64,000 nt of DNA from Romanomermis culicivorax (lineage: Eukaryota; Nematoda; Enoplea; Mermithida; Mermithidae): the NCBI GenBank assembly GCA_963922205.1, contig CAWUHX010000070.1, positions 1,116,001-1,180,000 of the forward strand, given 5' to 3'. Each line of letters begins with the position of its first letter. Positions within the stretch are counted from its first letter, which is position 1. Below, in pieces: positions 1-12,400 of this stretch. The translations under genes and the position numbers were made by a program. Below the pieces are notes generated by a model. It was not told the origin of the DNA. It searched no databases and saw only the letters and a program-made list of their open reading frames with translations.

Positions 1-1721
1 AGAAAAACTAACATAATATACTCGAAGACACTAAAGTCTAGATACCACATGTAACGTAAACAATCTGCCCCAATAGTTAGTTAGAACCATGCATGTAACA
101 GCTCCATGGCGCCAAGAGGGGGTAAAAAATATCTCAAGAAAATGCAAATTTAGACCTCAAAATTGCTAAAAATGTCTCAAAAATGCGTTTTCAAGTCGCA
201 AAAAGGCTCTATATGGCTCAACGCACTAAAAAATTTGACCTTCTCCACTCCACACTTTTGGATCAAAATTTTTGCTTAAAAATTGACATTTGTTCTGGGC
301 TTCGGTTCGGACAACTAGTCTGACTTCATCTAGCTATTGTATGCGATAAGTGAGTCCTCATAGCATTTCATACTCCCAATTACATGTATGGTTGAACGCA
401 TGTTTTCAAAATTTAATCACATGTGCACATGCACACTAGTTTTCAGTTTTTATTTATAGTGTGCGGGAAATAGTTTGGATAACGCGACAATTTAAAACGT
501 AACCGCATGTTTTTCAACGTGCCATTATTCAAACGTTAATTTTTAATCGATAAAAAACTGCTCAGTTTCAAATTCAACATTCTCTTAAATATCTTCATTT
601 TTATCTGTATATATGAAAAGGTATCATAAGTGATTCTAATGTTAAAGAATAACGTATCTCAGGGCTTAGAAGTTTTCACAAATGTGTACAGTAAATGTTT
701 CTTAAGGATCTTATTTTGACATCACTCAAAATTTCAAAAACCTTCTTAAATTTTTAAATCAAAATTTCAAAATGATTTGAAAAACAAAAACGAGATTGAC
801 AAATCATAAAAATCTTCTCAATGTACAGTTTTTTGTTAGGAATAGAGAAATATAGAAATAAAATGAAACGATAACCGATCTGATTTTCACATTTTTCGAA
901 TTTCGATGAATTTGAGGAAAAATCGTTAGTCTAATTTAAAAATCGCAGATTGAGATTATTCGGTCAACCACAATCAAAATTGTAGAGAATTTGCACTGCT
1001 TCACTAATCAGTGGTATTTCGTCAACTATTGGATTTCGTCAATTTTTATTTTCCGATGTCTTTTCTGCTTGCCACGAAAAATCGTATGAGTTTACAAAAA
1101 ATTCGTTGCTGAAAGATTGAAAATCGAGAAATTTATGATAATAATTTCTTTGAGAATATCGCAAGAAATTTCAACATTTTGAAAAATTTGGACAATTTCA
1201 AATTTTTCTGAAAATATTTTTTTCTACAATTACCTATATTAGCGACTGATAATTTTTTCTCATTCCAGTTAACTGTAGTGAAAAACTGAATCGATTTCCG
1301 ATTAGAGTTTTCAGAAGCTTCGATTGAAAATCGAAAAGTTCGCAAAAATTTGCCTTTTTGCTCGAAGAACTATATAATTTTGAAATTTTTTCCTGAAAGC
1401 GTTGCAGTTGAAAAAAGCTGTGGACAAAACGTTATTTCAGACAATTTTTCTCGGAAAATTGCTCTTTGCGTTTGGAAATTGAACTTCTCCTGGGAAAAAC
1501 AATTTTTTGGCTCTAAAAAATGATAATTTTGGCTGAAAGTCGATCTTTTTGTTGAAAAGGCATAATTTTTGTCAATTTTTTTCTTAAAAATGGCAATTTC
1601 CGTCTGAAATTCGTAGTTTTTATGAGGAAACCGTTATGTTTATTAATTTTTCTCCGAAAAAAGCGGCAATTTTCGTCTAAAAATCAGCGAAAAAATCTAA
1701 TTATATATTTTTCCCGTGCAG
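1..1721. other. AT-rich flank, probably intron of the gene ending at 2129
   Basis: No exon could be supported here on either strand. The sequence is AT-rich, with short stretches of open frame that have no coding character. Because an exon with a good acceptor starts at 1722 on the + strand and has no start codon of its own, this stretch is best read as the tail of an intron of a gene that begins left of the window. The last 20 bases form a pyrimidine-rich tract leading into the acceptor. Confidence 0.5.
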
Positions 1722-2129
1722 CTGACAGTACCGCAAGTCGGTCGACGTCACCGACGCAGCCTCACCGATATATCCGACGCGGCGCCGGCGAAACAACCCG
1801 AATCGTTGGTGAAACGACTCGCTCGCGGTTTACGCGCGCAGGAGAACGTTGCTGACGCCGCCGCCGGTCTACAACGCAGCGTAACGTGGTCGACGGCTTT
1901 AAAACAGCCGCCGGCGGCCGCGACGAATAGCGACGACGACGCGGGCGGCGTCGACGTTCCGGCGACTTGCGTTCGATCGCCCGAATCGGCGGCGTCCAAT
2001 ATATTTTTACCGTTGAGCAAAAATTTATCCGGTACGAATCAATCGTTGAATAGCGGAATTATAATGAACGTTTTCGGCGGCGGCGAGAACGCTGAAAGAC
2101 CGGCGAGCGGATTGAATGAACAAGATTGA
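1722..2129 (+). CDS. Last coding exon of an unrecognised gene (partial)
   Basis: The exon follows a pyrimidine-rich acceptor ending in CAG (1719-1721) and runs 135 codons to a TGA at 2127-2129. It is far richer in GC than its surroundings, which supports coding. The protein segment is polar and low in complexity: an Arg-rich start (GRRHRRSLTDIS), a basic helix-like stretch (SLVKRLARGLRAQ), then Ala-, Asp- and Ser-rich sequence ending FGGGENAERPASGLNEQD. No membrane segment or known domain is visible. An AATAAA at 2830-2835 is a possible but distant polyadenylation signal. The upstream exons lie outside the window, so no function is assigned. The phase of the upstream intron cannot be checked. 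Confidence 0.6.
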   Translation: MTVPQVGRRHRRSLTDISDAAPAKQPESLVKRLARGLRAQENVADAAAGLQRSVTWSTALKQPPAAATNSDDDAGGVDVPATCVRSPESAASNIFLPLSKNLSGTNQSLNSGIIMNVFGGGENAERPASGLNEQD

Positions 2130-2253
2130 TAGAAAAGTTGGTGATTTTCATTTTTTGCTAGACTTCTGCGATTCAGCCATCTGTATTGATTAGGCCACCA
2201 GCTTTTTGTACGAGTGTTGATTCAGTCACCGGTGCTTTTTAGCCACTCTCTAG

Positions 2254-3362
2254 CATACATGTAACGGGACCCTGAGGTCTGTGGCGTCGGAAGACTTTTT
2301 GGGGCTGGGGGTCACTGATTCCCAAAATTTTGGGGGGAGGGATCTATGAAGGCAAAAAAATTTAATTTTTTCACCAAAAAAGTCCCAAAAACGGTTCAAA
2401 AAATATTAATTCTTGTCTAAAAAATTGTAAAAAATGTATTGATGACGCGGAGCGTCCAGAAGATTGACATGTTAAACCATTATTTTTTCTAAAATTGACA
2501 TTTTTCAGTATTTTTCCAACCAAAAGTATAGGGGTGCCGGTGCCTATGACTACCATATAGCTAGGCATAGGATTGGAAAATCCTGGGGAGGTCGCCCAAT
2601 GGCTAGCCATGTGGCCGACGATTTCTAGGGGGGTTCGTATAGCACTCCCCCCAATGGTCTCAAGTCAGGCACGTTTCTCTCTTTTAGTGGAATAATTAAT
2701 TTTTACTTTTATTTAGTTACCCGACATACAGTTTTCTTAAAATTTGACATGTTCGGTGAGGAAATTCGATGATGGACTTAGGTTTTAGTTTGCATGAGAT
2801 TTCCAGGAAGATGAACGTCCAAATATAAAAATAAACCATTTCAATCCATGCTTTATGAAAACACAAATGATGTGTCATCTTTTTTGGAAAAAAATCACGG
2901 AAGAAATATTAATGAAAAAAAAATACTTTCGATGTATATGAGCTGTCGAAATACTGATGTTACTGGTCGAGAAGCGTACATGTAATTGGGAGGAGTGCTA
3001 TAGGAACCCCCACCCCAGAAATCGTCGGCTCTATGGCTAGCCATATGGTAATCATAGGGACTCTTATACTTTTGTTTGGAAAAATACTGAAAAATCTTTA
3101 TTTTTTGATGAAAAATATCAAGTTTTGAACAAAAAATGGTCAAAAATGTCAATTTTCTCGGCACTCCGCGCCATGAATATATTTTTTGCAGTTTTCTGAG
3201 ACAAAAATTACTATTTGTGAATCGATTTTCGGACTTTCCTGGTGAAAAAAATCAATTTTTTTTCTTCAGGGCCCCCTCCCCCTAAAATTATGGGAATCAG
3301 TAAACCCCGGTCCCAAAAGAGTCGCTCGACCCTCCAGACCTCAGGGCCCCGTGACATGTATG
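2254..3362. repeat. Inverted-repeat (foldback) element, about 1.1 kb
   Basis: Two arms of about 400 bp face each other. The left arm opens with CATACATGTAACGGG and CCCTGAGGTCTG, and the right arm closes with CAGACCTCAGGG and GACATGTATG. Inner parts also match in inverted form, for example GGCTAGCCAT near 2600 and ATGGCTAGCCATATG near 3030, and the GGAGTGCTATAGGAAC versus GTATAGCACTCCCC blocks. The arms have diverged and no clear target-site duplication was found. It lies just downstream of the exon ending at 2129. No coding capacity is seen; it is probably an old non-autonomous DNA element. Confidence 0.6.
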
Positions 3363-6300
3363 TCGAGAAGCTGACCCTCGGAACCTTTAACCCAACCAGA
3401 CTTTCAAGAATTTTTGAAACCTTTGAAATCCACATAGAAAGGTCGTAAAGCTACGTTTTTCGGCGAAAAAAAGTAATACTTGTTAAATGTTTGATTCATA
3501 CATCCCATTTTTCGGACTGGTCAACCCTTACCTTTGATAAGTTTATGAATCATTCCCAAATTCTTCCATGTTAGGCTATCTATAATTAACTTTTTATTTC
3601 AATTCGCTGCGTATTTGAACATTGGAATGTATATTTGATTGGGTGAATCAGCTCAGTGGCTGAAGTGACGCGATGGCTGAATCTATGTTCCATGTGTAAA
3701 AATCGTGACAAAAAGATGATAGTGGCTGAATTAACACAATCCTGCTATCTGGTTCGAAAATTTTCGAGCTAAAAAGCGTATCTTGCTTTAAATTTTCAGA
3801 GACGTTAGAAAACACGCATTTTAAAATTTCAGTTATTTCACTGTTTGGCAAAAAAAGTTTGAAAGTTTCAAGCCAAAAAGTTGTATTCTAATGCATTGAT
3901 AATTTTCATCATCTTACGTGTATAATTTTATTTTTATCATTAGATAATTCTCGGTTTTTTCGGGTATTTGATGATAATGATATCTTTCTATCAAGTTCCA
4001 CAAACTATTTCAAATCTTTGTAGATTTTTGAATTGTCTAAGACACGAAAAATTGAGATATATGTTGAAAAGATTATTCTTCCAGTGATCTATTTAAAATG
4101 TATGATTCTTCAACTTTGATCGCATTTATGTCACAATTTTTCGCAATCTGACTTTTTTGGACGTTTGAATAGCTTCAATTTTGATTTATTCGTATCATCT
4201 GACATAGAAATTTAAAAAATTCATATTTTTAAAGAATTACTACCTCCAAAAACATTGGAGTGTTCAAAAAGAGTTCAAAAACGCAAATGTGAAGCGTATG
4301 TTCGGCATTTTTCAGCGAAAAAATTTTTGATCTCTTCCGCTAGTCGGCGGAAAACCATCCAAAAAACAGTGCTTGGGAATCAAACATTTTTTCATAACTC
4401 GAAACCGAGATTCCTGTATCAGTTTCATTCATTTTATTTAACTTCAACTTGTATCGTTATAAATATAGATCATGGTGTATTGTAGAGTTTTTGGGCCACT
4501 CTGTCTGCATATCGTTTTTTCGTTTGTTTAGCATCGCCGACTTTCGTTCTAATCTTTCAATTCTACTCCACGTCGACGAACAATTTAAAAATCGTTTTAC
4601 GCATAATTTTACGTAAATTTTGAAATTACGTTTTTTATCAATTCATCTATCGATCGAGATTATTATTAAATTTTACGATTTCAAAAAGAGAAAAATGACT
4701 CCAGTGATGATATAATAAACTTTCTTCATTTCGATTTGCTCAAATTATTGCCTGGCTTATGGTACCATTTGACGCTAAAATTTTTTTTTGATCTTTATAA
4801 ATCGATTATGAAAATAATTTTTATATATTGCGTTTTTTCTAAATTACATTTATTGAATCGTGAATGGTTCTTTTATATCACGTTGCACTGAAATAAATCA
4901 GTTTATATTGTGTGTCAGAACCGTCTTACGTATGCACAATGCGAAACTTCCTATCACTTTCTGAAATCACTGCCTTTTGGGTAAAAAACAAGCATTTTCG
5001 CCGGTTTTCTTAGAAATCTCTAAAAATAATTTTTTTATGAAAAACCAATGTCTATCGTATTTAAAAATATCCGCCACCTGTAAAGATCAAGGCGCCCTCC
5101 TCCAACAAACCCTGACTTCAGAAATCCACTTTAAAGGGAATTCCCGTATATATAAACAGAAGGCGGAGCCTCCTGCTAGTTTCAGAAATTTTCATCCCTT
5201 GATGTGCCGCCCATTGAATTTTTTTCAAGATGGGATCTTAATTTTTTCAAGAAGGAATCTTGATTTTTATTCTGAAAATTTTTTCTAAGGTTATCGTAGT
5301 GTAAATAAACGCGCAAAATGACACTTGATCCAACTTTTTTGGTTTTCGCCGCGTCTATCGTTTTAAGTTGAATGGACTATACTAGTTATCGGAAACTTTG
5401 GAAGCTTATTCTTCCTGTCAGGTCTACACTGGAATTTTCGGCTTATAGAACTTCTGCTATAGTTCATTCACTTTCAGATGGAGCCTCGCTGCATGTTTGT
5501 TTTTTGCACGAGCTTTTTGCGTTCCAGAAGCTTATTTGGGAAAAAACGAACCATAGACTCTGCATGCAAAAGTTTTAATTTTGTGTCCGGAATTACACAG
5601 TGTTATGGTTGAAATGAGCCATTCATAGAAACCCCATCTTTTTGGATTGAAAAAAAAACTGAAAAAATGTATTTTTTGGTAGAACGGACTAAAAATAGCC
5701 AAAAATATCAATTTTCTCTCGTTTTTAGACAATAATCACCAATTTTGAATCGTTTTTTAGACCTTTTTGGCACAAAAGTCGATTTTTTCCTTTCAGTGAT
5801 TCGCCTCAAATTTTGGGCGAGGAATGACGCCACCCATAAAAAATTCACTTGACTCCCGTCCCTGCTTGACTCCGATACAGCAAATCTGTGCTGTCCTTTC
5901 ATGAGCATTTTTTTGCGTTCCAGAGGGCTCATTTGGAAAAAGAGAAAAAGTTCAATTTTTGTGTTCTGCCTTGCACACGGTTGAACTGTATTATAGTAAG
6001 TGCGGTTTCATAAACTTCAACCTTTTTTGAATAATCATAATTTCACATCATCAGCTTGCAGATTCGAAACGCCAATTTTCGCATTAAAAAACGTTGATCA
6101 TAAAATTTTTCGTTTCTATTCAAAAAAGATTGTTCATTTTCGTTTGATGCGCGAATTTATTAGTCAAAAATTTCGCCATTCTGCACATTAGCTGACAAAA
6201 ATGCCAATTTTCACTCGAAAACGACCGTATTTATTTCTAAATAGCCGAAAGTTGTGTAGTTGACCTATAATTTATAAATCATACTATATGGTCGTGTGCA

Positions 6301-6990
6301 ATGGCATTGAAAAATTTGGGACTCATCACAAACTTCATTTCGGGGTTTCCTCTACAGCAATATATAGAAAAATGATGTTCTTGTAAATTTTCCATTTTTG
6401 GTCAGAATGTACATGGGCGGTGCATTGCACATTTCTAGAGAATTAGTCCCCGAGGGGGGCGCCGAACCGGTTTTCTTGAAAATAACACACACAGTGAACT
6501 TTGGTGGAAAATTTATCCTTCTGGTTTTCTGCGCCTTTTTTGGTTGCAGTTCGGTTTTGTATGTTTTTATACGACATTTTTGTGGTTTTTCTAGTACATT
6601 ATTCTCGTGCTTTCTTTCAAATTCTTCATCGACAAATTTTTCGCCGCCTTTACGGATCTTAGGACAGCGACAGTTTTCATGACACAACCTCTTGCTAAAT
6701 TTGCTATAGCTTTTTGGTCAACAATGATTTTCTCTATAACTTCGTGGAGTGAGTGGTCAACCAAATTTTGACCATTCATGAGTCCGTCAAAAGGACAGAT
6801 ACACCATTTTGAAAGATGTTTTTGAATATATCTCGACGAGATCTACCGTTTGATATCAAAATTATCGTATTTTATGGGAGAAAACATTTTCTGGACAATA
6901 GTTCTTGATAGTTGACAGATGCAATTCTTTCAGTAGTAGCCTGATTTTAGGACTTGATTCTCAAATCGACGAAAAATTAATGATTTCTAT
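3363..6990. other. Intergenic region without recognisable genes
   Basis: AT-rich DNA between the first gene's 3' end and the mariner copy. A local direct duplication is visible: the stretch beginning GCGTTCCAGA near 5518 recurs in altered form near 5916. A copy of the dispersed 'AGTGGCTGAA' module lies near 3653. I see no exon, RNA gene or intact transposon. Confidence 0.5.
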
Positions 6991-6996
6991 ACCCTT

Positions 6997-8241
6997 GGCA
7001 AGAAAGTAATATCGAAAATTTGTCTACATTTTCAAAGTTTTATTACATTTTCATGAAGCATGATTAATCATCAAAATATGCCCCATTACTATCAATCACA
7101 CTTTACCATTTCGCAGGTAGCTTTGCAATGCCTGTATAATAAAATGCTTGGGGCTTTGAATCAAAAAAGTCCCGTATGAACATTTTGACCCGGTCATCCT
7201 TTTCAAATTCCATATTCACAAGGCTGTTCTGCAATGACCGGAACAAATAATAGTCTGATGGTGCAGTGTCTGGCGAATATGGTGGATGGTAACAACTCTC
7301 TATTTAATTCCTAGATTTTTGCCTGGAGAATGGCAATGGTATGTGACGGGCATTGTCACGGAGCAGAAGTACTCCTCTGCGGCTTACCAATGCAGGCTGC
7401 TTTTGAATCAAGGTATTTTGTAGACGATCTTCATAGACTTCAGCAGTGATGGTCAAACCAGGTGGAAGCAACTCAAAGTGGGCGATTCCATGCGTTTACC
7501 ACCATACACATAACATAACCTGGAGTGGGTGTAGATCAGGCCTTGGCACTTGTACTGGTTTCGGGTGTTTGCTGACCCATTGTCGCCTCCGGATGATGTT
7601 AACATACACAACCCACTCTTCATCCCCAAGATCAAGGAAAGGCTTGATTTTGTACCATGAGAGTAATGACATGAAAATGATAACATGCTGTTGCATAGCA
7701 TGATCACTCAACTTGTGAGGCACCCATGTTTGGAGCTTGCAAACCTTGTTCATCTGCTTCATTCGATTTTCAATAGTAGTGTGGGTAATGGCCAGGACTT
7801 CTGCTATTTCCCTAGTGGTTGCTTTTGGATCGAGGTCCAGCTGGTCTTGAATGCCTGCTTTTAATACTTCCCCTGGTCGTCCACTAGGAGGATCATCTTT
7901 GATGATGTGGGTGCCGGCCCTGAATTTCACAAACCACCGTTCGGCTGCACGTTTGGACACAGCAGGTTCACCATATGCTCGCCATATATTTCTCTTTGCC
8001 TCAGCTGCAGCTCTGCCCAAATTATACAAAATGCAATGATGTGTATGGTCGGGGAGGTAACACTTCGCTTTAGGTATCAATAAAGTGGACAGTATGATCC
8101 AACTGAAAACTGACCCCATTTTTCAAAACAATAATGTTTGCTCTTCCAAACAAACAATCAACAACCCAATTTATTTGGCTGAATTTTAAGAGAAAAGTTG
8201 ATTTATAACACATGACCAAATATCGAGATTACTTTCTTGCG
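6997..8241 (-). mobile_element. Mariner-type DNA transposon, degenerate
   Basis: The element is bounded by inverted repeats. CAAGAAAGTAAT at 6999-7010 is matched in inverted form by ATTACTTTCTTG at 8228-8239, with the match extending inward with a few mismatches. The minus strand carries a broken mariner transposase. A TA target duplication is not visible at the very ends, so the outermost bases may have decayed. It sits between the gene ending at 2129 and the gene starting at 9079. Confidence 0.85.
7103..8119 (-). pseudogene. Mariner transposase, inactivated by stops and frame loss
   Basis: This would be the enzyme that cuts and rejoins mariner ends with a D,D34D active site. The readable part begins near 8119 with a helix-turn-helix region (AAERWFVKFRAGTHIIKD, then DDPPSGRPG) and the usual linker WVPHKLSD. 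The first catalytic Asp is in DEEWVVYVN, the second in LLLRDNARHIPLPF near 7350, and the third in SPDTAPSDYYLF near 7240. The frame is broken by an in-frame TAA right after MLCVWW (about 7495) and again near 7310, where the third-Asp region needs a different frame. The catalytic residues survive but the gene cannot make the protein. The family call is secure from the three motifs in order. Confidence 0.9.
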
Positions 8242-9078
8242 AAACCAAGCTGATTTTTCTGAGTCAGTGAGAAATTTATCACATAGAACATTGCCCAGGC
8301 CTTAGATTGTATAACTGAATCTTTTTCACTGACGAATGAACTTTCTTTTACGTATTAGTGAATAAAATATTTCAATATGCAAATCAGGTGCAGAATCAAT
8401 TAAAGTTGAATGGGTTTCACCAAAGAAATTGTACTTACAGATAAAAAAAACCTGCATCGTAAGTTAATAAAAAATTTTAAAATTTATGCTACAGTAGGAA
8501 ATTACAACTTCGATCTTGAGGTCCGATTTACCGGGTGAAATTAGATTCAAATTCTACAGTAACTAGAGAAGAAAAAATGTCGGAAGTCGTACTTGCTCAC
8601 TTTTCTGAGAAATTCCAAGATTCCAGTTTTGGTAACGTGAAATTCTTCTCATCATTTGAAGATAATTTCGAGTGACTCTCATGCATGATACGGCCACCAC
8701 CAAATAAAACTTTCACGTTCATGATGGTCACGCACCGTACAAAAGTATACCTTTTGCTTTGGATTAGGTGGCCGTATTTTCGTCATACATATAGCACCAA
8801 TTTTGGTCAAAGATTTTTATTACCCCCAACACTATATAATGTCAACGAACGTTTATTGTACATTTTAGGATCGAACTGGTTTTTATTTCTCGCCGTCGAA
8901 CAGAAATTTTGTCCGAAGAAATTTCGCCTTCAAAAAAGGAAATACCATTCCTAGAAAATTTGGTCGTTTCTCGATGATTTGATTTTACTACCACAAGGTC
9001 GAAAGCCTGGACAGTGGTCATTTTTTGATACGATTACAGTAAACCCATTTTGGATTACTGTAGCTAAATTTTTTCTCC
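8242..9078. promoter_or_regulatory. Upstream region of the MGNKHS gene
   Basis: No exon is seen between the mariner end and the start codon at 9079. A TACTGTAG word ends at 9062, giving an AG 16 bases before the ATG; it could serve as a cis- or trans-splice acceptor, but it lacks a long pyrimidine tract. No convincing TATA box was found. An in-frame TAG at 9061-9063 shows that the reading frame does not extend upstream of 9079. Confidence 0.3.
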
Positions 9079-9439
9079 ATGGGCAATAAACATTCGGACT
9101 TGGTCAAAGGTCAAGTGGACAATCGAATAATTATAAAATCTTACGTCAGCAGGAACCAATTTTACGAAAACGGCGACGGATTGAGGTCCGGGTCGACCTT
9201 GGGCTTGAGCGGCCCTTATTACGGGCCTTCCTATTACCAGGAGCACACATACGACCCGAGGCTTAGGCGTAAAAGCGCCTCGGTCATCGGGACTAGCGGC
9301 CAAAATGGCGATTTTTCCCTGGAGCCGCAAAAATTGGTCGCCGACAAAGAAAATGTCCAAGAAGAAGGAGAAAAATCGACTACAGTAAAAAATGGCGAAC
9401 CGAAATTGGGGCGCCTGATGAGCAGTACTGATGATTCAG
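9079..9439 (+). CDS. Exon 1 of the MGNKHS gene
   Basis: Starts with ATGGGC in the context CTCCATGG and encodes 120 residues plus one base. The N-terminus MGNKHSDLVKGQ has Gly2 and Ser6, as N-myristoyltransferase substrates require. The middle is Gly/Tyr-rich (GLSGPYYGPSYYQEHTYDPR) and is followed by basic sequence (RLRRKSASVIG). The donor is CAG|GTACAT at 9440. Phase 1 at this junction is matched exactly by the next exon. Confidence 0.75.
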
Positions 9440-12400
9440 GTACATAATTTAGATATAGAATGGAGCCGATTGAGCCACTGAATCGATTCAGCCACCATTT
9501 TTACATATGGAGTATTAATTCTCTCACAATATTGTTCAAGCTAATTGTATATACAGATTCAACGATTTTTTGAAAGTAAAACTTAAAAATTTTCATGATA
9601 CATATACAAATTAAAGCATGAGTAAGCTCACTTTACAACTGTGGAAACACATTATAATGAATCATTTTTGAATTTATCGCTACACCACATGAATTCTCTC
9701 ATACCAAATTTCAACGAACGAAATGCTGGTAATCGTGTGAACTCAAAAAATTGATTAATTTATGGATAAAAGATCAGTGGCTGAATTGAAACAGTGGCTG
9801 AAACGACTAAAATACGATTTTCGAATAATATTTCGACCAAAACCCATCGATTTTAATTCAAAAAGTTAAGATCGGACACTATTTTGAAATAAAAGTGATT
9901 TCAGTTTATTGTCATGTGATGGTTTGCTGAAAATTCGAAATCAATAACAGTCTTGAAGTATTAATTTGATAGAGTATTTAATACAAAAAGTGATTCTACA
10001 TGTAAATGAAAGCTTGATGATTTTTGGTTATTTCCCGACGAAATCTGTCGATAAGTGCATAGATAATTTATCACTCAAAAATCAAGCTCCTTTATTGATT
10101 TCCATACAGAAAAAACGCCAGATCGATGAAAACTGGTGTTTTGAAAAAAGGGAAGCAAATCTATCGATTGGTATGTAAACTAATGCTGAAACAAACGATA
10201 TGATCTTTACACCATTCTGAAATAATTACGGCAATTAATTAATTCAAGAATATGACAAAAACTAGATTTTTTTCGAATATATTGCTGAGAAAACAGTTGA
10301 TCCGTATGTGATTTATCATTCAAGAATCATGACTGGGTAATAAATTTGAACACTAACGATCCGGTTTGTATGATACTCTGATCCAAAAAAATGTCATGAA
10401 TCAAGAAAAGTGGTCTTGTCGGCTAGATTCGTATTTAGTGCATGATTTATCGCAACAAAAAGATCAAGATTACGCATTGACTTGATACATGAAAAACTCT
10501 ATTCAGTATGCTGGAAAATGATTTTTAACTAATGAAAGCTTGATTTTTGAATGGAGCACGAAAAAATACATGGTAAAAATATATTTATCGATCAGTGAAA
10601 AAATTTGCGATCAACGAAGTAGAATATTTGATCTGGAAATCTGATCATGAATCGATGAAAGTTTGATTTCCGATGACAATTAGATTAAGGTTTTCTGATC
10701 TCTGAAAAAAATTAATAAATCATGATTTTTTAATGTACGTGATAGAAAGAGAATTACTTACACGAAAAACGTGAGTTTCGGTACTGAAAATCAGTCTGAA
10801 CCTTCAGAGATTCCTTCTTGAATAGATGTCTATTGATCGATCTTGCTCAAAAAATCAAGGTCGCATTTTTCAACATAGTTGGGTACCGAAAAAACTGATA
10901 ACGAGTCAAAGAAAATCTGATTCTTGAATAAATATCAGCGTGAAATTTATTCCTTGTAAAACTCAAGGGTCAATAAAATTTTGATTTCTGTGAAAATAGG
11001 GGCAAAATTTTATCGATCGGTATTCAAATTCATTTCTTTGAATCACCAAACTGTAGCAATTGATCCTAAAAAATCTATCGATTAATAAAATTGAGATCAT
11101 TCACTTTAGTTTCAAAAATAAAAAATTCAGGATTATGATCCTGATATTGAATATATAATTGTGAAATTTTTGCATTCAACTTCTATTGATCGATATGATT
11201 TGTGACTCAAGAAGTCGAAATCTTTTTGTGTTATTGATACAAAACAATTGAGTCCCTTTCAGACGCTTTACTACTCGATTCTTAAAAAGTTCTACATCCA
11301 TTTTTGGGACACCCTCTACACTTTTCTGGAAGAATTCTGCACTCTCTTACAGAGGTCAAAAAATTTTTTTCTTACCGTTGGTCACCGGTCTATTCACAAG
11401 TGAGCGATTTCCAACTGAGCGATTCTTAATTGAGCGATTCCCAAGAGAGCGATTCCCCATTGAGCGAATTCCCGAGTGAGCGAATTCCGAATTGATCGAT
11501 TCTAAACGAGCGATAGAGAATGGCCTTATATTTTTCTATGTATACATTTCTTTTTCCTTTCGTTCTGTGTGTTGCTGATGTTTTCGTTTATGTATATTTT
11601 GCATTTTCATCTTTTGTCTCTGCTTTCTCTAAATTTTTTTTCTCTTTTTTCTTGTCATTTACTTTTTTCTTTTTAGATCATAAGACAATACATTACAAGT
11701 TGTCATTTTTAATAAGCATTGTCTCCCATATAATTCTTATATAATTCGGCACCCTCTATTTTATATTTAATTTTATCTTTTGTGATTTTTTTCTTCACTC
11801 TTGCCTACTTTTCATCTTAATTTTTTGTTTTTACTTCTTTTTCCTTCCCTCTTTCTATTCTCCTGATTCTTTCTTTTTTTGTTCTCCTTTCACATTATTT
11901 TATCGTTCTTCCTTGCTGTTTTCTCTATCTTCTTTCTTTCTTGTCACTTTTCCACGTTTTTTTCTTTTTCTGATGCTTTTCCATCTATTTTCACTTGTTC
12001 TTAATGTATTTATTTTTTTACGTTTCCTTTCTCTTGATGTTTTGTTTACACTTTTAAGAAGATTTTCGCACTTACAACGATAAAAGATCCAAGCATGCCG
12101 AACTGTACAAGAATTATACGGAAGACTACGGTTATTTAAAATGACAACTTGTAATGTATTGTATCATGAGCAAAAAAAGAAAAAATTAGACGACAAGAAA
12201 GAAGAAAATGAAAGAAAGCACAAGACAAAAGATGAAAACGCAAAAGCATACATAAACGAAAACGTAAGCAATACACACAGAAAACGAAAGAAAAGGAAAT
12301 ACACGCAAAGAAAAATATGAGGTAAAGAAGGAAAATATGAAGATAGTGTTATTCTATTCTCAATCGCTCGTTTGGAATCGCCTAATTGGGAATTCGCTCA

